From positions 7,599,667-7,663,666 of the forward strand of contig JAJLRJ010000010.1 in the NCBI GenBank assembly GCA_024195265.1: a stretch of DNA of 64,000 bases. The letters run 5' to 3'. Source of the stretch: Dendrophyllia cribrosa (Eukaryota; Cnidaria; Anthozoa; Scleractinia; Dendrophylliidae). A program made the translations under genes and the position numbers. The notes under the pieces are model-generated. The model had not been told where the DNA came from. It worked only from the letters and a program-made list of their open reading frames with translations, and did no database searches. Shown here piece after piece: positions 37,270-49,246 of this stretch (position 1 is the first letter of the stretch; each line of letters begins with the position of its first letter).

Positions 37270-38325
37270 ATACTCCTTGTTACACCTTATTTTTTTTCTT
37301 ATGTGCTCGTAGACTATTCGACACGCAGCCGTATAAAAAAAAGATTTACAGTGTTTCTTTCTCACTTTATTATTGACTGTTACCCGGAGGTATATCATCA
37401 CCAGTCTTGCACTCTATTCGGCACGCAGTATAGCACTGATATTTACAGTGTTTTTACTATGATCTTATTTTCACCAATGACTGTCGTTTTTATCATCACT
37501 AGTCCCGTACTCTATTGGACAGGAAGGGGGGGGGGGGGGAGGGGACCCGCCACTGGAGTGATTGTTGTCTTTTGTCTGTAATCTCCAGTTTTTAATTTAA
37601 AACCCCGATTAACTTCTAAAATGATCCAAGTCAAAGAAGAAAAAATATTTCATTTTGTAAAATATCGAGAATCAAAGTACCAAATGGTGAAAATCTTAAA
37701 AGATTTCATTCACAGACCCTAAAGTTATAATTTTATCAAAGCTCAAAGTTTGCCTCTGATTGAAACGGCTCGGATTCGAAACATGATGGTCTGTTAGGCT
37801 AAACGGCAGGTGTTTTCGCAAGTGTTGCCTTCATTCAAATACTTCTCTAAACTTAGGACGTTCGCGCTATATGTAATTGCTTATGCGCATCCTTGCTAAG
37901 CACGTGATTCATGTTGCAATGTCACGCTATCAAGGGCTGGTATAAACCGTTGCGTTGACTTTGCCTGGATTTTACTCGCTTCGATGATCGATGACCCATA
38001 TTTTTTTTTATTTTCTTTACCGATTCTTTTGCTTTCTGAAAAAATGTAAGAAATCGGTCGTGTAGAAGTTTGAATTTGTTTGAATTGTTTTTTTTTCCCA
38101 GGAGTACGTGCCTAGAATTCCGTTCTTATAATAGCTGTACGGCGTTAAGTGAAAGGACGACACCAGTCGAAATCATTTACTAAATAGACCCCCTGAGATA
38201 AAATTTAACTCATCTTTATGATTTAGTTCTACGAGGGCAGATTTGTCAAAAACAAGTTATTTTTCCAAATGCATTATCTCTGATTGTCTGATATCGTTAA
38301 CTCGCTATCGAGCAGTGGTAAAAGC
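37270..38325. other. intergenic, no gene seen
   Basis: It includes a G-run at 37528-37538 and scattered fragments. No coding support. The long frame at 37129-37581 is a MITE read-through. Confidence 0.4.
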
Positions 38326-38328
38326 CCA

Positions 38329-38735
38329 GGGGGGGGGGGGGGGGTACTCAACAAAGTTTTGTACGGGGATGCTCCGCCCTAAGGTCCAAACCCTTACCTT
38401 TTCATATACCGTTTTTGACAGAAAATGTACCCCTTTCATATACCTTTCATTGAAAATGGTACCCCTTTCATATAGCCTTTACGTGCGTCTGTTTGCTATA
38501 TTTTGAAAGGCCCTTTTTTAATACTTAAATGGCAGTTTTCCCTACCCTCGGTTACCTTTTTTATACTTCAACTCGTGTTTTCCCTACCCTTTCCTGTACT
38601 TCGTGAAATCCTCACCCTTTCATATACTTCAACTCGTGAAATCCCTACCCTTTCATATACCTCCAGCCTCAAAAAGGTACCCATTTCAGGCGGAGCATCC
38701 CCGTATAGCCCATTATAGGGAGTACCCCCCCCCCG
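38329..38735. mobile_element. poly-G fold-back element with CCCTTTCATATAC repeats
   Basis: The left end is a G-run then GGGTACTCAACAAAG and GGGGATGCTCCGCC. The right end is GGCGGAGCATCCCCGTATAG then GGGAGTACC and a C-run. The interior repeats CCTTTCATATACC/TTCAACTCGTG many times. Confidence 0.8.
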
Positions 38736-38744
38736 TTTATAAAA

Positions 38745-38850
38745 TCGACGGTGGTGAACAGGAGCCCCTAAAAGGTACCAGAAACCAGTTTTGTGGGTGT
38801 GGTTCTCATTAATTTTCACCCCTAAAAGGTCCCAGTTCTTTCCGAAAAGT
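38745..38850. mobile_element. fragment of the CCCGGG-Gn hAT-like family
   Basis: AAAAGGTACCAGAAACCAGT, GTGGGTGTGGTTCTC and CCCCTAAAAGGTCCCAGTTC are the reverse complement of the inner part of 41160-41260. Confidence 0.5.
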
Positions 38851-38865
38851 TGTTTCTGTCTGCAT

Positions 38866-39023
38866 ATAGGTGGTTTTCACGTTACGTCACGGCGGCCATG
38901 TTGGTGCACACTTACAAAAGAATTTTAATGAACTTCTTTTGTTATGTGCACCAACATGGCCCCCATGGCCTTTGTCATTTGAGTCCTACAAGACTGAAGG
39001 TCACGTGAGTGAAAACCATCTAT
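38866..39023. mobile_element. palindromic MITE ATAGGTGGTTTTCAC with GCCATGTTGG core
   Basis: Outer ATAGGTGGTTTTCACGTTAC pairs with GTGAGTGAAAACCATCTAT. Inner GCGGCCATGTTGGTGCACA pairs with TGTGCACCAACATGGCCCCC. It is 158 bp. Confidence 0.8.
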
Positions 39024-39725
39024 TGGCTTATCCAGTAAAAGGTATCAGAATAACTTTAACAATGATCATTTTCGATTCAAACGTCCGTTAGTTGTACCAA
39101 ACCATTTGAGGATTTTTCTGTAAAGCCATATGTGGCATTCTTTTCGTTTTCGTACTCCTCAATAAAATATATATAACATATTAAAAAAAAGGCTGTATCC
39201 GTTGGCTTACTGACAATATATAATGCTTAAACAAACAGTATTTTGCTATTTAAAAAAATATATTTTTGTTTTGAACAGTTCTAGACTAAAACTTTTTACA
39301 TTACAAATCCAGCTGCACATTTTGAGCAGGCTTTGAGATGTAATTATATATAATTTCTGTGTAAACTCGATGACTTATCTTGGCGGCTTTCACCCTGTTT
39401 GACCCCCTTCAACGTATATCGACCGATTTTTCGACAACTGAATCAGCACGCGAATCAGGCCTTTTGTTTCTCTGTAAATAACTTAAGACGAACTTTTCAA
39501 GAAAATCCTTGATGTAATCGACATCAAGCTAATAGATGTCAAGATGTCCCCAAGTTCAAGACTTCTGCCAGAGTGATGAATGAAAACAGTAATTTTATGA
39601 CGTTTACGTGTTCCCCTTTAAAGGGAGGTTCTACCTGAATTTGAAAGAAATTTTAAGAGGTTTAAAGAAGGACAAAGAAGGGATAGAAGAAAGTAAATTA
39701 TTATTTGGAACACCAACAGACAGCA

Positions 39726-39808
39726 ACTTCGTTCCCAGGATCCTCCTCTTCCCGCCCCCTCTCGCTCCAGGGGACGGGAAGAAGAGAGACCCTGGGGACG
39801 AGGTTGAA
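39726..39808. mobile_element. short fold-back TTCGTTCCCAGGATCCTC
   Basis: TTCGTTCCCAGGATCCTCCT and CTCTCGCTCC pair with GAGAGACCCTGGGGACGAGG. It is a short palindrome of about 80 bp. Confidence 0.6.
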
Positions 39809-40097
39809 CAGACAGTTGATACCCACGCAAGAGCACCCCAGGTTGCTAGTGGACTAACTTGGTGTCCGTCTATTAATTATTAACTACAAATTCTAATTTT
39901 AAAACTTCACTAAATCTTCATCATTCTTATTTCTCTAAATTTTACAAATCCTTTGAGAAAAACTATTTCCTCCCAAAAATACCCAAAAATTAGCCAAAAA
40001 ATTACAAAACATCCCATAACATAGATTCATGAGATGAGTGAAGGGTTTTTGGATTGCTTGAAACGTGAACGAGATATTTCCATTAAAGCCATGTTAA

Positions 40098-40628
40098 GGT
40101 GGCTCTATATAGTTACTGGTCAGCCTTCCAAATAAAATATACTCGATCTTTATTGCTGTCTTTCAAAAGTTTTGTTTCGCGACACTAGGCATAATATACA
40201 CATACACGTAGCTTAGGCTTTCTCGTTTACGGAGAAGTCTAATTTGGCAGTCTTGTCTCGTTACCATGACAACCAATGATTGAGTTGTCGGGCTTGTTGT
40301 TCAAGGCTAGCAAAGCTCTCGACGGATTTTCTCGGTTTTTACACAGTAAATATTCACGATTTTTGGTGAAACGGAAGAAACATTCAATAACTCAAATCTA
40401 ACAAGGCCATAAAAAAAAAATCGGTACATAATTTACGTCAATTTACTCACTTTTCGTTTTTTACGTTTATTGGGTTTGTGTATACATGTACAAAAGTTGT
40501 TGTCTTTTTTTGTGATCGAGAACAAAGAAAATCCTACCAATTTGTCAATTTTTATAAAAATTCACCGTGTGGAATGCGCGCCATATTCGTGCCCATGCCT
40601 CGCGCGCTAAAAACTATATGGAGCCACC
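40098..40628. mobile_element. piggyBac-like MITE GGTGGCTCTATATAG
   Basis: It begins GGTGGCTCTATATAG after TTAA and ends CTATATGGAGCCACC before TTGA, a one-base-decayed TTAA. It is 531 bp with no transposase. The GGTGG terminus is shared with 29647-30450. Confidence 0.75.
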
Positions 40629-40990
40629 TTGAGCGGCGGAAAAATGGCATTCAGGTAGAATCCCGCCTTAAAACAGTTCATCATGCTTATTATCGTCCTC
40701 GAGCAGTTTCTTACACAGTACGCCTTGGCGGACTTGCCGAATTCTGAGTAATATTTTTGCTAGTACCGCGTTCGCGAATTCTTTGACAGTTGGGAGTTTT
40801 GTGGAAATGACAGTTGCATGGCCGCAAGTGATTTTAATTCACGGTTACCATTTTCGGAGAAGAGGCTTGCGTAAGGCGGGGGCGGAACACTCGTAGCAAA
40901 ATGACGATAAAAGGATAACTTTCAAAAGCAACAATGAACGTATATTTTAGTACAATATACTTCAGCTGACCAGAGCAGCCTTCTTCAGGT

Positions 40991-41329
40991 CCCGGGGGGG
41001 GGGGGACTCCCATATAAAAATGACGGGGGTGCTCGTCGTACCTTTTAGGGGTTAAAATTTGTAGATTGGTACCGTTTAGGGTACTAAAATCTAAAATGAC
41101 CACCGTTAGAATTATCGCGGTACCTTTTAGGGTATGAGCCGAAAAATATGACAGAATATGACATGTGCTGTTTTAGAATTGGTACCTCGTAGGGGTAAAT
41201 TTTTTTTAAGCCACGCCCATCAAACGAGATTCTGGTACCTTTTAGGGTGTTTTTCGAAAATTTCCGACGAGCACCCCCGTCATTTTTATAGGGGAATTCC
41301 CCCTCCCCCCCCCCCCCCCCCCTCCCGGG
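40991..41329. mobile_element. CCCGGG-Gn hAT-like element, complete copy
   Basis: It begins CCCGGGGGGGG and ends CCCCTCCCGGG, flanked by the 8-bp duplication CTTCAGGT (40983-40990 and 41330-41337). The inner arms GGGGGTGCTCGTCG and CGACGAGCACCCCCGTCATT mirror each other. Both arms contain poly-G or poly-C runs. No ORF. Confidence 0.9.
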
Positions 41330-41488
41330 CTTCAGGTCAGGAGCTTATAATCATGAGCCCCTGTACAATATGTTACTAAAATTTACAATGTGATATTCAA
41401 TGTAACACATAAGGAAAATTTCGCCATAAAGAAAACATTTCGTACTACAGAAAATCGAACAGTAGAAGTCAAGAGTTTCTAAATAGGA

Positions 41489-41889
41489 CCGTGTAGCACT
41501 TACTTTTTGCGGGTTCTAATTTTTGTGATTTTCCGGGGGTTTTTTCACGATCCGCAAAAAAAGTTCCCGCAAAACTTTTCTCCGCAAACATTTACTCCAA
41601 TATCGAAACTATATGCAAACATCACATTTTATACGTAGTACAAAATCGTGTTGATGCCCATTTACTTAAATCGTCGTTTTCGTTCAGAAACAAAACGTTC
41701 AGGAATAAAAAGATGAAATTACAGTCGATACATTGAAAGCATTTAGCTGCTAAACTGAAGCTTTACAGAAAACGATCGTCTGAAGGTACTCCAGAATTGT
41801 AATAGATTGACACTGATAAGTTCCCGCAAAACACAAAATATCGCCCATCCGCAAAATGAAACTCCCGCAAAATTAAGTGCCACACTGTA
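41489..41889. mobile_element. MITE built of CCCGCAAAA motifs
   Basis: The left end CCGTGTAGCACTTACTTTTT and the right end AATTAAGTGCCACACTG are imperfect inverted repeats. The interior repeats TCCCGCAAAA/TTTTGCGGG and shortened CCGCAAA at least seven times in both orientations. Confidence 0.75.
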
Positions 41890-41925
41890 ATACATTTTAT
41901 CACATTAGTTCATTACCTAACATTG

Positions 41926-41946
41926 ATTGATTGATTGATTGATTGA
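41926..41946 (+). repeat. (TTGA)n microsatellite
   Basis: About five units of TTGA/GATT. Confidence 0.85.
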
Positions 41947-41949
41947 TGA

Positions 41950-44900
41950 ACAAACGTGATGAAATGTAGTTTGTAATTAATATCTTCCACTATTCGATTT
42001 TCTGTATATTTACGAAATTTTTCTATATTGGGAAAATATTACATCGAACATCACATCGTAATTAGTAACATCTTGTACCTGAAGAAGGCTGGTCTGGCCA
42101 GCTGAATTATATTAGTACCAACTAATGAACTAAACAAAATATACGCTGTTTTTACCTTTGCTTTTAAGTTATACTTTTATCATTTTAATTGTTTGGCTGA
42201 AGCAGATCCTCAAGGATCCTGCGTACAAGCAGCAGGATTCTCGTGTACGGTTTCTTGCCATTCATCCTAGTACTTGTATCAAAGCCTTCGTTTAGGGCTT
42301 TTGTTCCCTTTCTCTCTTCCTCGCTTCTCTGCCGCCTCCAACCCCCTCTCTCCCCGAAACGCTTTATTTTTGTGAAATGTTTCTTAAACATGTCTTGCAT
42401 ATTTTGCTAATCCCCTCACAGCAAGAGTCCGAACTTTGGACTCTATGTATAAAATTCTACCGTGTGACCAGTCAAAATATAAAAATATATAATAAAACAA
42501 GCTTTAATGAAAACCATTTTGGAGATAAAAATACATATATGGTTTTTACAATCTATAAAAATTTAATAAGAATAAGTAGCAACTTAAGCAACGAATAAGT
42601 AGCACTTCAGGTTGCTAAGAAACTGTTCATTTTCCGATATTTAACAAAATTAAATTTTGTATTTTCATGAATTTTATTTTTGAACAGTTTTAGCAGTAAA
42701 AGGTTCTTATGAAAGTTTCCCTTTTGGTCGACAGACGAGATTAATCTTAATACGACTCTGTGAATTGTATAAGGTTTTGAGTCAATATTTTTACTCAACA
42801 AGAAAACAAAAGTTCCACGCCTTACTTGGCACACTCAGCCGTTCCGTATATAATTACATCCATTTTACTGTACCTGCTTTCGTATTAACGTAGATATTGA
42901 CCCTGACCAGAAAGAAAATATTTAACTTTAGGATTAAAACAATTCTACTTGCAACGGATGTCATGTTATTTCATGCAAATCTCAGTGCTATTTGGAACAA
43001 CGAAACAGTTTAAACTAGCCACGCAGGAAGGAAACCATTAAGAGATAACTAAACATTTCACCTTAAGACATCAACAGGTAATTGTTAATATGTATCGTTG
43101 TTTAAAAATAAGTTGTACTGTCAGACTAGAATGTTCTTGCTATTTCAGTGATTTCCATAGTTCAGCTTCGTGCTACAGTTTGTATCGATGCTGTAACAGG
43201 CATTATTTCAGTGTATCTTCACGATAGTTGTTCATCTAAAAAGTAACACTATTCGTTTGTTAGACTCGGTTCCTGCTTACTAAACTTCACATTCCCTTTG
43301 TGTACTTGGTATAATCTTGTTGCGTCTGTTCCAAATTCAGTGCCTTTCATCGCAACTTAACAACGCCCATCAATCGCATACTGTTGTTTGACAAGCCAAT
43401 GCAGTAGAAGTGAATTACGTGGTTAAAATTCGTCTCTCTTTCGCCCAAAAGATGCTAGCAGTGTAACTCTGCGTGTTTTAACATTCCATGTGTTATAGAT
43501 CCGCTCTGATCCTCCATCATGCATCCGCGTAACACTGACTGAACTGACACGTCACGTGAAAGAACTGAGTCAGCCCCACATTAAACGACCAGAATCTCGA
43601 AAACAACTTCTAGAGAGGGGAAAGCAATTCAAAATCAATACAAATGCAAAGTTTCAGCACATTTGGAATGAATATAAAATATTTCATAGCTCAATCTAAT
43701 AACGCTTTTATGGGTGGTTAGAAACATTTGACACCACACCACACAACTCCCTCAGCTTCTCAGATTCTGTTTGGAGTTGCAATTGAAAATGAAAAACAAA
43801 AATGCTCACAGTATTAATTCGAGTATTCGGCAATTTTACAGTTGTATTTATCTTGAAACAGATTTCTGTACTAGGAGTAGCTCTCTAGTTACTTGTGTCA
43901 AGTTCAGTCGGTAAAATCTGTCTCGATCTGTAGGGAAACCACCTTGTTTTCCCGGCCGTGCTCAGAGATGCCAAACTGGATCACATATAACTCCAACCAT
44001 CCGTTCTATTTTTATATTGATAGGCCGAAATGCCTATTTACACAGATTAATTTTGATTTACACCTGTCCGGCTGCACACGCCATGCTTATATCACCAATA
44101 GTTTGAGCCCTTTTGATGACAATTCAAATAAGTCCGACCAAATCAGAGTCGTCACTATTGCTACTAATAAAACGACGATTTCCGAGAATAAAGCAATGGT
44201 GTATGGGTGATCGTGGTCAGATGGAATTTACTGAATATATCAGAATTGCAGAAGTAGGAAATTGAATCAAAATAATGTGAGGAAATTTTCAGTTATCGTG
44301 TTTCTTAACGATGACAATCATGATATATATTTGTTAACTCCATCAAAGGCTTCAGTGTTCAGCGGTGGCTAATCCAGACGTCGACACTTTGTGGGACTGG
44401 AGTTAAAAAAGAAAGAGAAAAAAAAAACGAGAAACTGACTTGTATAAGCAAGAATACTGGCAGGCCTTAAACGAATTGTCGACATAAGAACGACGAAACA
44501 TTATAGAAAATCTGTAGAAAATAGTAACGAAATTTAAGTCTGTTGATACCCATGAAGAGGATCGTTGTTGGTGTGAACAAAAACCAGTACGACCTGTCTA
44601 GGACTATTACATGCAGCACAAAAAATCAGTATTGTGGCATTGTGAAACCTGTACTTAAGAATTCAATATTCCGGTAGTATTAAGCAGTGTTAAATTATAG
44701 CAATGTGACGATTTTGGCATGTCGCAACCCACAAAGCAAAATACGACAGTTGTTGCTAAATATTCTATACTGTAAATCAATCTAAAGTTCTGCAACATTT
44801 TCCTCTTGTATGCCGCATTTGTGAACAACACATAGGTTACATTTAAGGAAAACAATTCACATAACGTGTGTTAATTCATAGACTATTGAAAAGTTGTACC

Positions 44901-45090
44901 TTAAGTGTGACTGCTTCGTACAAAGATACACATACGACATAGGTCAAGACCACAATCGCAAAACTGCAGAAACAAAAAATAATATCCGTTAAGATGGTCG
45001 ATAAAATGTAGATCGAAAACTATCATAGCGTGTTTCATTCTTGATTTTTGAGATCACTGGAAGTTCAAATAAACAACAAGTTTGGGATGA
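41950..45090. other. intergenic, no gene seen
   Basis: AT-rich, with no recognisable coding. A 105-codon frame at 43893-44210 lacks any family signature. No repeats were recognised with confidence. Confidence 0.35.
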
Positions 45091-45094
45091 GTTT

Positions 45095-46150
45095 GATCGC
45101 AAAGCAGTTGCCATTAATTGAATCTTAGCCGTGAGTGCTCGTCTTCTACCGCGCCTAAAATATGTTGTTCTCCCTCGTCTGGGCTTAAACTATGCTATTC
45201 ACCCTCTTTTCTCAACGGAGAATTCGCTGAACTTTGACTATGACGTTATATACTGAAACTATAATACATCGGGTGGTATGACTTCAGTTAACTACCCTTC
45301 GAATCCACTGAAGTTGGTCGTTTTTTTAGGATTAGTAAAATGTATCTCTCACAGAAGTAGATGGCATTAATACTACTGTTCTAAATATCTTAAAGATGCC
45401 GCTCTCACTTTATTTAAACTTTTCATCCAAGTTTCATTTCTCAAAACTCGGTTTCCTAAATCTTTTTTTTAATTTCCTGTAAATGCAGTTGTGTCGGTTC
45501 CAGCTTGAATCATTCCGTTTAACTCAACTAAACCAAAACCGAAAACGGATAAACATAGGTAGCCATCTTGACAAATTCCGGGTATCAGTTAAGAAAAAAA
45601 AATCAAAAATTTATTGAAAAAAGAATAAGCGACGTCAGACGAAATCGAAGACTGTAGACAACTATGGAGTGGCTCGGAGTTTCGTGTAAATCAAAGCATA
45701 CCATTTCTCTGTGATTGTTACGAAGACTATGTTGTAACACTTTATAAACATGTTTTCAAGAAATTAACGACAATGCCAATTAAAAACCGACACTTCTAAA
45801 TTCTAATTACATCTAAAAATACGAGTGCCACAGGTCAGTGATAACCTCGTTTAACAAAGTCGAAATGTTTAATTGCTGAAAGTTTAGTTTTACAACTGTT
45901 ACAACAACCAGTTACGGGATTTTGATCGCTGAGCAGTTTCCATTTCAAAGCGGTAGTCGCTCGTGTTCTACTTCTTATATAAGCCACTCACCCTTCTACT
46001 CGATGGAGAATCCACTGAACTACATATTGGTGTGACACTAACCCATTGGGTGCAGTATGAGTTCAGTTACAATAGCCGGTCAAAAGCCGGTCGGATGAAC
46101 CAAAACGGCAAGCACGTCCCATTGATCAATCGGTAGCCATCTTGGCGCCG
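45095..46150 (+). repeat. two diverged direct copies about 820 bp apart
   Basis: TTGATCGCAAAGCAGTTGCC / GTCTTCTACC / CAACGGAGAATTCGCTGAAC near 45095-45240 recur as TTGATCGCTGAGCAGTTTCC / GTTCTACTTC / CGATGGAGAATCCACTGAAC near 45920-46020. GGTAGCCATCTTG occurs at 45559 and 46131. Old and strongly diverged. Confidence 0.55.
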
Positions 46151-46159
46151 GAAAGAGTG

Positions 46160-47480
46160 CAGTTGATGTTGAAGTGCGTTGGAGCAAAGTCTATCCATTG
46201 CTAATATCAACGTTTGTTTCTTGTGGGTAACGATGAAATAGTTTACTACCTTCAAGTTTGCGCATATGGAAGCTCATTCAGTGGACATCGTGAAAAGTTC
46301 ATATGCTTGCTTTATCCTTTATGCCTTCGTGGTCTGCTTTCTGCAAATTGTCCATGCACTTTGTGAACAGACTCGTCACAACTGCATGATTTTTGTTGTT
46401 TGTTTTTCGCCTTAAATCGCAGACTAATATGTATTCTCAAGCCTCAACTACTGCGTGCACTGTAGCAAGCCAAACTAGATGTCATTACGCTGTAGCAGCT
46501 GTAGCACCCGAAACTAGATGCAATCAGATGAAAAATATGTCTTACGTAAGGGAAGATGCGCGGGAGCGGGGGTTCAACCCTTCCCCTTGCATGTACTAGT
46601 TTGTCTTGAAATCGTACCATTTTAATATATACCATAACAAAACTAGCGTTCCTTTTGCATGTCTTCAAGATAAGCCAACAGCAGTTGATCATATTTTGGA
46701 GACCTTTTGAAATACTAACGTAACAATTTCCAAAACCCTTTTCCATGTATAGTGCGAACATAATAAGACAACTCCTTCGGGTAAAGCCTCCCTCCCTGGG
46801 GAGTATCCTCCGGTAGAATAACGCTCTGGCTGCCCAATCTGTGCAGTAATTCCTTGTGGAAACAATGCCTTTCATCAATCCACTTGATACATGTAAGCAG
46901 AACATCACTAAGACTGACGAGGAAATGTTTGTCGTCAAGATGCTAGCTCTAGTTAGACTCATGCTAGTCCAATAAAAGTCGAATCACGCGGAAAATTTTC
47001 CTCCCTTTCATTTACGAATTTGTACAGTTCGTTGTGCGTCCTTCATATTTATCTTATCTGATCACATACATCTCTGTTGACGCGGCAACTGAATGAGTAT
47101 TGTAAACCTGGTGTCACTCAGCGGACAGTACAGTATCAGCTCGCTAAGCAACATAACAGACATGCCTCAAACCTTTAACTGCCAAGAGCGACCAAAATCA
47201 AACATAAGAAATCATACTGCTGCCCAGCTTTCAGTTGAATGGTCACACAGGTTCAAAAGTTAGAATCGCCGACATTTAACAATGACTTTTAAGGTTTCAC
47301 TGCACAAGGTAACCGTACTGTGTCCTGTTAGGGCCAAAAGCACGCAAGGACGTGACGAGAGTACGAAAGAAATTATTAAAGGGTCAAACACGAGCCACGA
47401 GCGAATGTCTACCGTCATGAGTTTTCTCCTCATTTCCGGCTGTTCTTTATACTCGACTCACGCAAAGCAAGCATTACAAA
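46160..47480. other. intergenic, no gene seen
   Basis: It contains a decayed 106-bp-family piece near 47220-47275 (AGTTGAATGGTCACACAGGT, TCAAAAGTTAGAATCG). The 172-codon minus frame at 46444-46962 is not supported as a gene. Confidence 0.4.
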
Positions 47481-47687
47481 ATATGTTACGGGGGGGGGGG
47501 TACTCCCTTATATACGCTATATAGGTATGTGCCGCCCTATAGGATAGGGTTTTTGAGGTGCTCAGTCCTTAAATAAGGTATCCTTTTTGGTATTTTTGGT
47601 ATTATAATCCTTAAATATACCTTAGATAGGGTCACTAAATTGCATGCATGCAGTATCCATCCCAACGCGCAAAACGAAAAAGATATG

Positions 47688-47833
47688 GCCGCGGTTTCTC
47701 AAAAGGTGGATAGCGCTATCCATCGGATAAATCACTATCCAGTGGATCAAGTATTAACAAAATCCTATGTGATATCCACTGGATAGTGATTTATCCGGTG
47801 GATAGCGCTATCCACCTTTTTAACAACCGGGGC
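47688..47833. mobile_element. 146-bp palindromic MITE, 3-bp TSD, copy 1
   Basis: The ends are GCCGCGG and CCGGGGC. The arms AAAGGTGGATAGCGCTATCC and GGATAGCGCTATCCACCTTT mirror each other, with CACTATCCAGTGGAT inside. It is flanked by ATG on both sides, and the sibling at 32.27 kb reads through with a single ATG. Confidence 0.9.
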
Positions 47834-47877
47834 ATGGTCTGTTAAAACTGTTCTACACGCCTGGTTTTGGGCCTTAA

Positions 47878-48514
47878 GGGGGGAGAAACTTAACTACAAG
47901 GTGGTTGCTATGGAAGAGTTCCAAACGTCATATAATGAGTTTCTTTACTTCCTCGGCTATGATGTTTGGTCACGTTCATTCTGTTAATGGTACCATTAAA
48001 TTTCATAAGTCACAGCCATATTTGGTAAGTCACGTGACCAGAACATAAAAACCCTTAAAACTCAAACATCTTACATTTTTTTCCAATAAAACCAATGTCA
48101 ACGGCTTAAGAACATCCTAATAAAAAATCTGTAGCATGGATTTGTTAAAATTCACGTAATTGAAAAAGCTACGACGTCATAAAGGTGTATTTTGATACAT
48201 TTTCTTTAATAACTTTCCTGTTTTTTCGCCTAACGGTAATTCCATGCTACAGATTTTTAAAAAAGTTGAATTGCGTATGATTCGCCAAAAAAATCAGATT
48301 TTTATCTCGTTTCCTTTCAGTTTTTACGCTTTTTCATTCTTACGCGCGGTTGGGGACTGGCACTAGTTACGCATGTGCAATGTCGATTTAGTGATGTCTT
48401 GTGTTCAGTTTCATAGTTCCCACCACATTAGCAGTTTATGACACGTGAGAAATGCTAACCATGAAATAATGTCCCTAGCAACGACTCCAAAACTGTAGTT
48501 AAGTTTCTCCCCCC
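47878..48514. mobile_element. 637-bp piggyBac-like MITE, TTAA target site
   Basis: Perfect 21-bp inverted ends begin GGGGGGAGAAACTTAACTAC. TTAA lies at 47874-47877 and 48515-48518. The sibling at 32.22 kb has a single TTAA at that position. The interior has no long ORF. Confidence 0.92.
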
Positions 48515-48639
48515 TTAAAAAGGTATCAAATCTCGATTTTCTACCCTTAAATAGGGTCAGGGTTTGAGAATCTTGGCGGCACAAACCTATCCTAAATTGT
48601 CGGGAGTACCACCCGCACCCCCCACCCCCCGGGATATGT

Positions 48640-49240
48640 TAATGAATAAAGAGCTTAATTTATCCCAAGCAGTACAGTAAATTCAATGACAATCGGGGAA
48701 ATAGGCACCTCATAGGCACTAACTTTGTTCATCACCACAGTATTTATTGGTTTTTGACTTTGATGTGGCTGCCGAGTTGACGGTCTAAAAATAGCATGTT
48801 TCCAAAGTTGTATAGAATTGTAGCGGCATGTACCTCTCGGAACGCTTCACAGGATTGGCTTATAAAACAATAGAACAAACAACAGAGCAATGGACCCTAG
48901 CCCTGAAAACAATACATCTGTGTAATACCCAGGTCCAATGAAATTAGAGGTTCTGAAGAGGTGCATGGTATCTGATACAATTAATTAATTAATTAATTAA
49001 TTAGAGTGATCTTGCCTCGAACTACAACCGGGCTCAGAATGTTAGCCTTTTTCTTTCGCATTTTCCTTGTTGTTATTGGCGACTATTTTGCAGAGTTGAG
49101 GTCTTCTTTGTCTTATTCTTTTTTTAATCACTTTCTTTTCAGAGCAGTTGTTCATTGAGGTCATTGAGTATCGGAAGCAATTCGCGTTTGCTTTACTTAC
49201 ATTACTATGCTTTGAAGATAAATATAAAGAAAACGCGCCA
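48640..49240. other. intergenic, with (AATT)n microsatellite
   Basis: CAATTAATTAATTAATTAAT lies at about 48979-49003. No gene seen. Confidence 0.5.
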
Positions 49241-49246
49241 TTTTCT

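Larger units (their letters stand above)
47489..48633. mobile_element. CCCGGG-Gn hAT-like element carrying two nested MITEs
   Basis: It is flanked by the 8-bp duplication ATATGTTA (47481-47488 and 48634-48641). It starts CGGGGGGGGGGTACTCCC and ends CCCCCCGGG. Removing the two inserts leaves about 355 bp that align block for block with the reverse complement of 32104-32448. Confidence 0.92.

Noticed and set aside
37129..37581. 150-codon plus-strand frame
   Set aside because: It begins in a half CCAAT MITE and ends in a G-run and simple sequence, with no domain.
43893..44210. 105-codon open frame on the plus strand
   Set aside because: No recognisable family or motif, in AT-rich sequence. Not supported as a gene.
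46444..46962. 172-codon open frame on the minus strand
   Set aside because: It is the longest frame outside known genes in this half, but composition is irregular, there is no domain, no splice context and no repeat-family match. Probably chance.
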